From an uncultured Anaeromassilibacillus sp. (lineage in GTDB: Bacteria; Bacillota; Clostridia; Oscillospirales; Acutalibacteraceae): 35,932 nt of DNA. Both the position numbers and the translations under genes were made by a program. The DNA is taken from contig CAKNKY010000024.1 of the NCBI GenBank assembly GCA_930987725.1, forward strand, positions 1-35,932. Reading direction: 5' to 3'. A model generated the notes under the pieces. The model did no database searches and was not told the DNA's origin. It saw only the letters and a list, made by a program, of their open reading frames with translations. Shown here one piece after another: positions 7,607-15,600 of this stretch (position 1 is its first letter; every line of letters begins with the position of its first letter).

Positions 7607-7689
7607 CGGGCAGATTTTGAATAAAAGATCGGATTCTTGAATTTCATTCACATATTCGAAATATTTGAGGCTAAATTCACAAATTCGAA
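7597..7689. promoter_or_regulatory. Candidate activator sites, repeated ATTCACA
   Basis: ATTCACATATTCGAA (7646-7660) and ATTCACAAATTCGAA (7675-7689) are direct repeats differing by one base, 29 bases apart. A third ATTCACA (7597-7603) overlaps the -35. They lie in an AT-rich island just upstream of the transport promoter, the usual place for AraC-family activator sites. The rest of 7690-7815 shows nothing recognisable. Confidence 0.5.
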
Positions 7690-7815
7690 TGAGAAAGAAA
7701 AAGATAAAGAGGGCCAATTATGCGATCTGTGCGCGAAACTCCCCTCTGCACACATGGTTTCTGTGCAATATTCAGAAAGAAGCTTGCCGTTTCTGATTTT
7801 GTTTTGACATGACAT

Positions 7816-7848
7816 AAAAAAGGAGCCGCGCGAAGCGGCTCCTTTTTT
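7816..7848 (-). terminator. Terminator after the AraC-type regulator gene
   Basis: AAAAAAGGAGCCGC (7816-7829) and GCGGCTCCTTTTTT (7835-7848), loop GCGAA. A-run and T-run flank a 14-bp stem, so it can act on both strands. On the minus strand it lies 88 bases after the regulator's stop codon. Confidence 0.9.
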
Positions 7849-7935
7849 CCGGAACACGGAGAAGATTGTTCCGGCAGAATGGGGGCAAAACAACTTGTTC
7901 TTTTGGTGAAAACAGAAAAAGGCCTTGTCAGGGGG

Positions 7936-10065
7936 TCAGGATTCCTGCGGGGTTTCCGCAGCCTTTTCCGCGCCGCCTTTTGCCTGTTTGGCGTTCTGGC
8001 TGCGGTAGGCGCTCGGCGTCACGCCGCGCAGGCGCTTGTATGTCTCCGTGAAGACGGGGGCCGTGCTGTAGCCCAGCTTCTGGGCCACCACGTTCACCTT
8101 TTCCCCGGCGGCGAGCAGCTCTTCCGCTTTGGAAATGCGCAGTTCGTCGATGAAGCGGCTCAGCGTCTGGCCGGTCTGCTTCTTGAACTGGTGGCTGAGG
8201 TTCGAAGCGGAGGTGCCCAGCGCCGAGGCCATATATTTAATGGAAAAGTTCTGTTCGGTGTAATGATCTTCGATAAACGCCATCACGGTGCGCAGGCTCC
8301 GCGTCTGGCCCGCACTTTCGTCCGAAGAGGGGGCGGGGGTCTTTTCCTCATTGCGCACGAGCTGCTGGAGCACGCTGTCGAGCACGCCGTCCACACCGTC
8401 ATGGCCGGGCACATGCGCTGCGCCCTCGCTGCCGCCCACCAGACGGCGCACATCCTGCAGCACGGCAGCCTGCGTTTCCCGGCTGGAATCATGCAGCTCG
8501 CCCTTCATCATGCGCAGGGCAAATTCGGCTTTGTCCACGTTGCTTGTCTCCACCGCTTCCTGCAGAAGCTGCAGTTCGAGCGGGGGAGCGCCGCGCCGGC
8601 CGCGCTCTGCACGGCACACGGCGCTGTATGCCGTGTGCACATTCTGCACGCCTTCAATCACGCCGCTCACACGCGCCAGGGGCCCGCCGCTTTCCGCCAG
8701 GGAGGCGAGCAGCGCGGCAAAAGCGGATTCCTCCATGTCTGTTGCGAGCAGGAACAGGTATTTGTTCCCGAAGATGTAGAGGGAATAGACGTCAATTTCA
8801 TTGTCTGATACCCCCCCACCGTGGGGGTCATCCCCCACGGCGCCGGAATTGATGCGCTCAAACAGATCGTAGTTTTTCTCGGAATCCTCGAGCAGGACGC
8901 AGGCAAAGTAGCGTCTGTCCACGCGGATTCCCCCCTGCAGGCACTGCTGATACACAGCCTGGCCCGGTACGGCCTGGTTATCCAGAATATAGAACAGGTA
9001 TTTTTCACGCCGCAGCTCCTGCACCGATTCCTCGTAAAATTTCTGGGAATAGGCGTAGTCGTCGAGCAAAAAGCCGAGATACTGGAAGGCGTCGCGCGGG
9101 GCGTCGTCGCGCTGGGGCAGCTTGCTGAGCAGGCCGCGCACGGGGCGGTAAGCCCGGCGCGCGCAGGTGAGCAGGGTGATGAGGGAGAGAACGAGCACCA
9201 CGAAGGTGACGATCGATTCCAGAACGAGCGTGGGCAGCAGGCGCTGCACCTGCACGGAGGGGCTGAGCTTCCATTCCAGGCGCAGCGTTGTTTTTTCAAA
9301 GGAAAGCGCGGGGTCCGGCCGGAAAGAGTCCGGCACGCCGCGGCCGGAATAGAGCGACTCGCACACAGCCGGGTCAGTGGCGTAGATCGGTTCTCCCATA
9401 TAATAAAGTACGCAGTCCGTGCCCTCGAGCGCGTTGATCTGATCTTCAAACGTGGAATCGGAAATGAGGAAGAGCAGATAGGAGATGGGGGTGTCATGTT
9501 CCATCTCCAGCGGCATGGCGATCAGCACGCCGGGGCCGGCGCCTGTCTCCTGCACGCGCATGATGCGCGTCTGTGGGCCCTCATTGTAAAGCTCCGCGCG
9601 GTCCCATGGTTGCACGCCGAGCGAGGTGGAGGGATAGCCGCCCGCGCTCGGTTCCCCGTTAAAATAGTCGTCGGAGCGCCAGGCACAGTTCATGCCGAAC
9701 ACGTAATCGCTTTCCAGGCTGTAAAAATGCACGTTGAAAAAGAAGGGGACCCAGATCGAGTCTTCCCGCAGCTGGTGGATGATTGCATAGAAGGCCGAGT
9801 TTGGCTTCTTCTGATATTTGGAAGAAAACAGCATGCTTCGGCTGCGCTCGTTCGTCATTTTCGACATGGTGTCGATGTTTTCCTCGAGCACATCGAGCGT
9901 GGACTGCGACTGCAGACGCAGGTCGTTGCGCAGGGCGCTGACATTGCTGTTATACAGGATAAAGAAATTGAATGCGGAGACGATGGCCATGGGCACGACG
10001 GCCAACAGCACAAGAAACAGCGTATAGCGGCGGAATATGGTGGAACGGCCGGTTTTCTTTTTCAA
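7936..10065 (-). CDS. Membrane-bound AraC-family sensor-regulator (YesN/GH-operon type)
   Basis: A 709-residue one-component regulator. A membrane segment at about 14-38 (TLFLVLLAVVPMAIVSAFNFFIL), a predicted extracellular sensor domain 39-275, a second membrane segment 276-300, a cytoplasmic linker with a region rich in charged residues, and an AraC HTH pair at about 592-690 (FSIKYMASALGTSASNLSHQFKKQTGQTLSRFIDELRISKAEELL; then VAQKLGYSTAPVFTETYKRLRGVTPSAYR). The start is a TTG at 10065, ten bases after AAGGAGG. In this family the outer domain is thought to sense a sugar or the loaded binding protein and activate nearby transport and hydrolase genes. It lies between the transport operon and the glycosidase genes, fitting control of both. 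A run of seven C occurs at 8811-8817. Confidence 0.92.
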   Translation of the reverse strand: MKKKTGRSTIFRRYTLFLVLLAVVPMAIVSAFNFFILYNSNVSALRNDLRLQSQSTLDVLEENIDTMSKMTNERSRSMLFSSKYQKKPNSAFYAIIHQLREDSIWVPFFFNVHFYSLESDYVFGMNCAWRSDDYFNGEPSAGGYPSTSLGVQPWDRAELYNEGPQTRIMRVQETGAGPGVLIAMPLEMEHDTPISYLLFLISDSTFEDQINALEGTDCVLYYMGEPIYATDPAVCESLYSGRGVPDSFRPDPALSFEKTTLRLEWKLSPSVQVQRLLPTLVLESIVTFVVLVLSLITLLTCARRAYRPVRGLLSKLPQRDDAPRDAFQYLGFLLDDYAYSQKFYEESVQELRREKYLFYILDNQAVPGQAVYQQCLQGGIRVDRRYFACVLLEDSEKNYDLFERINSGAVGDDPHGGGVSDNEIDVYSLYIFGNKYLFLLATDMEESAFAALLASLAESGGPLARVSGVIEGVQNVHTAYSAVCRAERGRRGAPPLELQLLQEAVETSNVDKAEFALRMMKGELHDSSRETQAAVLQDVRRLVGGSEGAAHVPGHDGVDGVLDSVLQQLVRNEEKTPAPSSDESAGQTRSLRTVMAFIEDHYTEQNFSIKYMASALGTSASNLSHQFKKQTGQTLSRFIDELRISKAEELLAAGEKVNVVAQKLGYSTAPVFTETYKRLRGVTPSAYRSQNAKQAKGGAEKAAETPQES

Positions 10066-10418
10066 GAGGGGGATTCCTCCTTCGCCGGATGCGATCGGAA
10101 AATTGAATCGGCACGCCTGTTTGTTCAGAAAACATGATCTGCGGACGCCGGCCGTTCAAAAATCCCGCGATCCCTTCATAAACACGCGGTTGCGCCATGG
10201 CGGCCTGCCCTGCTATGATATTCTCATAGGGGCAGGCGCATGCCGCCGCTTCCCCCTGCAAAATCCAGAAAAGGAAAACAGCCCTGATACGCGGCATATC
10301 AAAAGGGGATGCGGTGTCCGCTCCCCTGAAGCTTTCCAGGTCAGGCGCAGCCGCCGTTTCTCCCGCCCGCCCCTCACCGGGGGCAGAAAAGCGGATGGTA
10401 GACGGATAATGTCTGTTT
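10066..10418 (-). other. Long leader of the AraC-type gene with a strong hairpin
   Basis: If transcription starts at the promoter at 10419-10447, the regulator mRNA has about 345 untranslated bases. They contain a stable hairpin, GCCTGCCC (10203-10210) with GGGCAGGC (10230-10237) extended by CTATGA/TCATAG (10213-10218 with 10224-10229). No small gene with a ribosome site was found. I see no known riboswitch. Confidence 0.45.
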
Positions 10419-10447
10419 ATTATAACAAAAAAGGGGAAATCTTTCAA
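10419..10447 (-). promoter_or_regulatory. Promoter of the AraC-type regulator gene
   Basis: TTGAAA (10447-10442), 17 bases, TATAAT (10424-10419) on the minus strand. The -35 overlaps the candidate operator at 10446-10472. Confidence 0.75.
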
Positions 10448-10472
10448 GAAAACGTTTGGAAAAGTTTTTCTT
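10446..10472. promoter_or_regulatory. Candidate operator between divergent promoters
   Basis: Imperfect inverted repeat AAGAAAACGTTT, two bases, AAAAGTTTTTCTT. The AAAACGTTT core resembles LacI/CcpA-type (cre) sites. It overlaps the -35 of the regulator promoter and ends 20 bases before the -35 of the glycosidase promoter, so one protein could affect both. Confidence 0.45.
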
Positions 10473-10491
10473 ATGTTCGCGCGGGGAGGGA

Positions 10492-10519
10492 TTGACACCC
10501 GCGTGAAAAACGGTAAAAT
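10492..10519 (+). promoter_or_regulatory. Promoter of the GH27-GH127 genes
   Basis: Consensus TTGACA (10492-10497), 16 bases, TAAAAT (10514-10519). The leader to the ATG at 10615 is about 90 bases. Confidence 0.75.
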
Positions 10520-10614
10520 CAAGGAAAGGGCCCCGCTTTTTTGCCGGGTTTGCCCTGTTTCCATCTGTTTTGCGGAAGAAGGGGAACCGAAAAACTGAAA
10601 GGAGTGCAAACGAA

Positions 10615-11913
10615 ATGAATCTGTTGAAGAAAAATCCTGCCGTTGCGCAGAAGCCGCCCATGGGCTGGAACAGCTGGGACTGCTTTGCCGCCAATGTGAC
10701 GGAAGAGCAGCTCATGGCGAACGCCCGCTATGTGCGCGACAACATGAAGCAGTACGGCTGGGAGTACATTGTGTGCGACATCCAGTGGTCCGAGCCTCTG
10801 GCCGGCACGGAGGAAGGGGAATACCGCCCCCTCGCCAAGCTTTGCCTCGATGAATACGGCCGCCAGATCCCGGCTGAAAACCGCTTCCCCAGCAGCGCGG
10901 GCGGCAAGGGCTTCAAGCCGATTGCGGATGAGATCCATGCCATGGGCCTGAAGTTCGGCATCCACATCATGCGCGGCATCCCCCGCCAGGCGGTGCATGC
11001 GCATATGCCCGTGCTCGGCACGGATGTGACGGCCGAAAAGATCGCCAACCCCTTCTCCATCTGCGGCTGGAACAGCGACATGTACGGCGTGGACGGTTCC
11101 AAGCCCGGCGCGCAGGCATATTATGACTCCATCTTCCAGCTCTATGCCTCCTGGGGCGTGGATTTCGTGAAGGTGGACGATATCTGCAACACGAACATGT
11201 ATAAGGATCGCCCCTACTCCGCTTCGCAGGAGATTGAGATGATCGCCTCCGCCATCCGTTCCTGCGGCCGCGACATGGTGCTCAGCCTTTCCCCCGGCCC
11301 CGCGGTGATCGAGGAAGCCTGGCACATGGAGCAGTTTGCCAACATGTGGCGCATGACGGACGATTTCTGGGATCGCTGGGATCTGCTTGAAAACATGTTC
11401 CGCCGCTGCGAGGTGTGGCAGGCGCATGTGGGCCCCGGCAGCTGGCCGGACTGCGACATGCTGCCGCTGGGCAAGATCGGCATCGGCTTCCGCCGCCCCC
11501 GCATGACGAATTTCACGCGCGATGAGCAGCTCACCATGATGAACCTGTGGTGCATTTTCCGCTCGCCCCTCATGGTGGGCGGCGATCTGCCCCAGAACGA
11601 CGAGTGGACGCTCTCGCTGCTGACGAACGCGGAGGCGCTGGCCGCCAACCAGGAGGGCAGCCATCCCCGCATGCTGGGCAAGGACAAGACCTTCCGCCTG
11701 TGGATGAGCGACGCCCCGGACGGCGGCTATTATCTGGCGGGCTTCAACCTTGCCGGCGAGAGCGCCGAGCTTCCCTTCGACGCCGAATTGATCGGCGTGG
11801 CAGGCATGAAGGCGCGCGACGTCTGGAAGCATGAGGATCTGGGCCCGGTGGCGCAGAATGCTTCCGTGGCCCTCCCGGCGCACGGCAGCTTCCTGTGGAA
11901 GCTGAGCCGCTGA
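10615..11913 (+). CDS. GH27-family glycosidase (alpha-galactosidase or beta-L-arabinopyranosidase)
   Basis: Retaining glycoside hydrolase of 432 residues without a signal peptide, so cytoplasmic. PPMGWNSWDCF (14-24) is the GH27 opening. By alignment in mind with human alpha-galactosidase A, DFVKVDDIC (183-191) carries the nucleophile Asp188 and RMTDDFWDRW (246-255) the acid/base Asp250. The usual substrate-binding LDDCW is replaced by CDIQW (54-58), so the second Asp that contacts the sugar is missing; this marks a subfamily whose substrate may not be plain galactose. GH27 also contains beta-L-arabinopyranosidases. The ATG at 10615 follows AAAGGAG; the open frame starts earlier without a ribosome site. 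GH127 follows 58 bases downstream, probably on the same mRNA. Confidence 0.88.
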   Translation: MNLLKKNPAVAQKPPMGWNSWDCFAANVTEEQLMANARYVRDNMKQYGWEYIVCDIQWSEPLAGTEEGEYRPLAKLCLDEYGRQIPAENRFPSSAGGKGFKPIADEIHAMGLKFGIHIMRGIPRQAVHAHMPVLGTDVTAEKIANPFSICGWNSDMYGVDGSKPGAQAYYDSIFQLYASWGVDFVKVDDICNTNMYKDRPYSASQEIEMIASAIRSCGRDMVLSLSPGPAVIEEAWHMEQFANMWRMTDDFWDRWDLLENMFRRCEVWQAHVGPGSWPDCDMLPLGKIGIGFRRPRMTNFTRDEQLTMMNLWCIFRSPLMVGGDLPQNDEWTLSLLTNAEALAANQEGSHPRMLGKDKTFRLWMSDAPDGGYYLAGFNLAGESAELPFDAELIGVAGMKARDVWKHEDLGPVAQNASVALPAHGSFLWKLSR

Positions 11914-11971
11914 GAAAAGGCGCCGCGGGCTGTGGACCTCATTTAGAAAGGAAAAAGGAGGCTTTATCCAA

Positions 11972-13885
11972 ATGGAAGTGAAAAAACAGCTTCACTCGGC
12001 CGATATGCGGAACGTGAAGGTGAAGGATGGTTTCTGGAGCCCCATGCAGAAGCTTGTCACCGACGTGGTGATTCCCTATCAGAAGTCGATCCTCAACGAC
12101 GAGGTGCCGGGTGCGGAAAAGAGCCATGCCATTGAGAATTTCCGCATTGCGTCCGGCGAGCAGACCGGCGAGTTCTACGGCATGGTGTTCCAGGACAGCG
12201 ACGTTGCCAAGTGGCTCGAGGCCGTGGCCTATTCGCTGATCCTCAAGCCCGATGAGAAGCTCGAGGCGGAAGCCGACAGCCTGATCGACCTCATCGGCCG
12301 CGCCCAGGAGCCGGACGGCTACCTCAACACGTTCTTCTCCGTGAAAGAGCCCGATCGCAAGTGGACGGATCTGCAGGAGTGCCATGAGCTCTACTGCGAC
12401 GGCCATATGATCGAGGCGGCCGTGGCATATTACCAGGCCACGGGCAAGACGAACCTGCTCGACATCATGAAGAAGAATGCCGACCTCATCTGCAGCCGTT
12501 TCGGCAAGGACAAGGTGCGCGGCATTCCCGGCCATGAGGAGATCGAGCTGGCGCTCATGCGCCTCTACCGCGTGACGGGCGACGAGAAATACAAGGAGAC
12601 GGCCGGCTATTTCCTCAACGAGCGCGGCACCGAGCCGAACTACTTCGCCGAAGAGGTGAAAAAGCGCGACGGCTGGTCCTATTGGCATATGGATCCGGAA
12701 GGCCGCGAATACGCCCAGAACCACAAGCCCGTGAAGGAGCAGGACAAGGCCGTGGGCCATGCCGTGCGCGCCGCTTACCTTTACACCGGCATGGCGGATT
12801 ACGCTTCCGAGTCCGGCGATGCCGAAATGTACGAGGCGTGCAAGCGTTTGTGGCGGAACATTGTGGACCGCCAGATGTATGTGACGGGCGGCATCGGCGC
12901 CACCGTGCACGGCGAAGCGTTCTCCATCGACTACGAGCTGCCGAACGATCTCGTCTATGCCGAGACGTGCGCCTCCGTGGCCATGGCGTTCTTTGCCCGC
13001 CGCATGCTCGAGATCGAGCCCAAGGGCGAATACGCCGATATTCTCGAAAAGGAGCTGTACAACGGCATCCTGAGCGGCATGCAGCTCGACGGCAAGCGCT
13101 TCTTCTATGTGAACCCGCTCGAGGTGGTGCCCGGTGTGTCCGGCGAGCTGCCCGAATATAAGCATGTCCTGCCGGAACGCCCCGGCTGGTATGCCTGCGC
13201 CTGCTGCCCGCCGAACGTGGCGCGCCTCGTCACCTCCCTGGCCCAGTATGCCTGGGGCGAGAATGAGACGAGCGTGTATGCGCACACGTACCTCGGCGGC
13301 CAGGCCACGTTCCGCAACGGCGCCGTCATCACCTGCGAATCCGCCTATCCGTGGAGCGGCAGCGTGAAATACACGATCGACACGGACAAATCCTTCACCT
13401 TCGCCATCCATATTCCCGGCTGGTGCCACGAGTGGAGCATCTCGGTGAACGGCGCGGAAGTGACGCCCGAGCTGAAGGACGGCTATGTCCTGCTGGACCG
13501 CAGTTGGAAGGCCGGGGACACGGTGGAGCTCTCGCTCGCCATGGAGCCGCGCCGCCTCTATGCGAACACGCATGTGCGCGCCGACGCCGGCTGTGTGGCG
13601 ATTGCCCGCGGCCCGGTGGTCTACTGCTTCGAGCAGGCGGACAACGGCGCCCAGCTCTCCGCCCTGCGTCTGCCGCGCGCCGCGCAGCTCACCGTGGATG
13701 AGAAGGGCGAAGAACGCCTGGGCGGCGTGCCCGTGATCACGGCGGAAGGCGAGCGCGAGGTTTCCGGCGGCGCGCTCTACAGCGAGGAGCCGCCGAAGAC
13801 GGAGGCTGCCCCCCTGCGCGCCGTGCCGTATTACGCCTGGGGCAACCGCGGCGGCGGCGAGATGCGCGTCTGGATCCGCGAATAA
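11972..13885 (+). CDS. GH127 beta-L-arabinofuranosidase
   Basis: Removes beta-linked L-arabinofuranose using a zinc-bound cysteine nucleophile. The 637-residue product has the expected length and active site of HypBA1: YAETCASVAM with Glu331 and Cys333, and CACCPPN with Cys411 and Cys412, matching HypBA1 Glu338, Cys340, Cys417 and Cys418 as I recall them. No signal peptide, so it acts on imported oligosaccharides. An (alpha/alpha)6 catalytic domain occupies about 15-420, then beta-sandwich modules to the C-terminus (AIHIPGWCHEWSISVNG). The ATG follows AGGAGG by ten bases. Natural substrates of the family are arabinofuranosides of hydroxyproline-rich plant glycoproteins and some pectic side chains. 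Confidence 0.94.
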   Translation: MEVKKQLHSADMRNVKVKDGFWSPMQKLVTDVVIPYQKSILNDEVPGAEKSHAIENFRIASGEQTGEFYGMVFQDSDVAKWLEAVAYSLILKPDEKLEAEADSLIDLIGRAQEPDGYLNTFFSVKEPDRKWTDLQECHELYCDGHMIEAAVAYYQATGKTNLLDIMKKNADLICSRFGKDKVRGIPGHEEIELALMRLYRVTGDEKYKETAGYFLNERGTEPNYFAEEVKKRDGWSYWHMDPEGREYAQNHKPVKEQDKAVGHAVRAAYLYTGMADYASESGDAEMYEACKRLWRNIVDRQMYVTGGIGATVHGEAFSIDYELPNDLVYAETCASVAMAFFARRMLEIEPKGEYADILEKELYNGILSGMQLDGKRFFYVNPLEVVPGVSGELPEYKHVLPERPGWYACACCPPNVARLVTSLAQYAWGENETSVYAHTYLGGQATFRNGAVITCESAYPWSGSVKYTIDTDKSFTFAIHIPGWCHEWSISVNGAEVTPELKDGYVLLDRSWKAGDTVELSLAMEPRRLYANTHVRADAGCVAIARGPVVYCFEQADNGAQLSALRLPRAAQLTVDEKGEERLGGVPVITAEGEREVSGGALYSEEPPKTEAAPLRAVPYYAWGNRGGGEMRVWIRE

Positions 13886-13940
13886 CGGCCTGTTTTCAAC
13901 CGAATCCCGCCTGCCCGGTGGAAAACCGGGCGGTGACAGA

Positions 13941-13981
13941 ACACCCCCGGCACAGGAGCCATCCTCCCGTGCCGGGGGTGT
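13941..13981 (+). terminator. Terminator between GH127 and capA-like genes
   Basis: ACACCCCCGGCAC (13941-13953) pairs with GTGCCGGGGGTGT (13969-13981), loop 15 bases, followed by TTGTTCT. It lies between convergent genes and may serve both. Confidence 0.7.
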
Positions 13982-14011
13982 TGTTCTGCGCGGGAAACGG
14001 GGCGGCCGTCG

Positions 14012-15292
14012 TCAGCCGGGCGCGAGGTATTCCGGCGCAATGTTTTCTTTTAAAATGGATTCGATGGCAGCAAGCGTGACGCCGCCTGTCCCGTGCGAGG
14101 CGGCGAGCTCCTCCGTGTAGGACGAGAAGGGGTAAAGCCGCAGATTGGCAAAATTCGCATCGTAATGCATCACAACCGGCACGGCGGCGAGATCGCGGAT
14201 CTCCGTCTCCGTGCGGCCGTCGGGCCATTCCGTCTTTTCGGCCGTGAAGCGCAGCACGATCCCCACGAGGTTGTCGAGGGGGATCTGCGCTGAGACGAAG
14301 TTGCCCAGCGAATACGCCACGGGCACGGTGCGCCCGTCCGCGGACGTGACCGTCTCGATGGGCTGCACGACGTGTGGGTGTGTGCCGAGGATGAGATCGG
14401 CGCCCCAGTCGGCGAGCTTCTGCGCCCAGGCGCGCTGGCTTTGGGAGACGGTATGTGTGTTCTCCGTGCCCCAGTGGGCGCTCACAATCACGAAATCCGC
14501 CTGCCGGCGCGCGCGCTCGATCTGATCCCGCACCTCCTCCTCGTCGGAGAGGAGCGTCACGTGATACGCGGCCCCGGACGGCGTGGGCAGGCCGTTCGTC
14601 ATCTCTGTGAAGGCGAGGCAGGCGAAGCGCACGCCGTCCTTCTCCAGCACGGGCACGGGCGCTTCCTCCCCCGCGGGAGAAAGGCCGGAAACGGCGATGT
14701 CCTGCGGCATCGAATCCCAGAAACGCATCGTGGAGGCCAGCCCCTCCGCGCCCTTGTCGTAGATGTGGTTGTTGGCGAGGAAAAAGACATTGAACCCCAT
14801 GTCATACAGCGCTCGACCGGCGTCGCCCGGCGAGCAGAAGCGCGGGTAGGCGGAGGGCTCAAGCTCGTCGGAAAAGAGCGTTTCCACGTTGATGAGGTTC
14901 AGATCGCTGCCGGAAAACAGCGGGAACACGTGCTCGTAGAGGGCTGTGAAGTCGTAGCCGGAGCGGCCCTCTCTCTGGGCGCGGCGCGCCGCCTGCAGAT
15001 AGAGGCCGTCGTGCAGGAGGTTGTCCCCCGCGGCAGTGCCCTGTACGGTTGTCACCACAGGATCCGGAGCGGCGGAGGAGGACGGCGCGGCGGCGCTCTC
15101 CGGCTCCTCCGGCAGGGAAGAGGATTCTTCCGGCGCGGAAACCGGCGATGCCGGGCCTGCCTGCACGGCGGGCGGGGTGGGACGCGGCAGGAATGCAAAC
15201 GCGGCGGCCATGCACAAAAGGGCTGCCGCCGTGCAGAGCAGCGCGCTGCGCAGCCTCCTGTTTCGTTTTCTGCGGTGTGCCGGTCTTGCCAT
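14012..15292 (-). CDS. CapA-family protein, membrane-anchored (poly-gamma-glutamate capsule/metallophosphoesterase-like)
   Basis: A 426-residue protein with a basic N-terminus, a membrane segment at about 16-34, a Pro/Ser/Glu-rich linker to about residue 80, and a CapA domain (PGA_cap) outside the cell. Motifs include GDNLLHDGLY, LNLINVETLFSDE, GFNVFFLANNHIYDKG, VIVSAHWGTENTHTVSQSQRAWAQKLADWGADLILGTHPHVVQP and YSLGNFVSAQ; the Asn-His and Gly-Thr-His-Pro-His clusters fit metal ligands of a calcineurin-like fold. Family members are linked to poly-gamma-glutamate synthesis, but no capB or capC is nearby, so the true role in this organism is open. The ATG follows AAAGGGGGAATTTCC. Its own promoter lies at 15331-15359. 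Confidence 0.9.
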   Translation of the reverse strand: MARPAHRRKRNRRLRSALLCTAAALLCMAAAFAFLPRPTPPAVQAGPASPVSAPEESSSLPEEPESAAAPSSSAAPDPVVTTVQGTAAGDNLLHDGLYLQAARRAQREGRSGYDFTALYEHVFPLFSGSDLNLINVETLFSDELEPSAYPRFCSPGDAGRALYDMGFNVFFLANNHIYDKGAEGLASTMRFWDSMPQDIAVSGLSPAGEEAPVPVLEKDGVRFACLAFTEMTNGLPTPSGAAYHVTLLSDEEEVRDQIERARRQADFVIVSAHWGTENTHTVSQSQRAWAQKLADWGADLILGTHPHVVQPIETVTSADGRTVPVAYSLGNFVSAQIPLDNLVGIVLRFTAEKTEWPDGRTETEIRDLAAVPVVMHYDANFANLRLYPFSSYTEELAASHGTGGVTLAAIESILKENIAPEYLAPG

Positions 15293-15330
15293 GGAAATTC
15301 CCCCTTTTCGTCGGACTTTCCTTTTCCTTC

Positions 15331-15359
15331 ATTATCCGGGAAGGAGGCGCTTTTGTCAA
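15331..15359 (-). promoter_or_regulatory. Promoter of the capA-like gene
   Basis: Consensus TTGACA (15359-15354), 17 bases, GATAAT (15336-15331) on the minus strand, about 30 bases before the ATG. Confidence 0.75.
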
Positions 15360-15439
15360 GCTCTTGCAGAAATAAGTGGGAAACGATTGTTTTTTGTCTG
15401 TTTTTGCGAGAAAAAGACAGCCGCCGCGGAAGTTTGTGA

Positions 15440-15468
15440 TTGCAGTTGCCGCATAAATATGATATACT
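15440..15468 (+). promoter_or_regulatory. Promoter of fakA
   Basis: TTGCAG (15440-15445), 17 bases, TATACT (15463-15468). The leader of about 125 bases up to the start codon is GC-rich and holds no recognisable element. Confidence 0.7.
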
Positions 15469-15600
15469 AACAAAATAAAAGCGGTATAGCGATCTGTCCC
15501 GTGTCGCCGCGCGGCGCAGCGGGGCACGGCCGTCCCCATGGCGCTGCTTGCCGGGCGGCCGCTTGCAGAATAGCAGAATAAGACCAAGGGAGTGTTGAAT

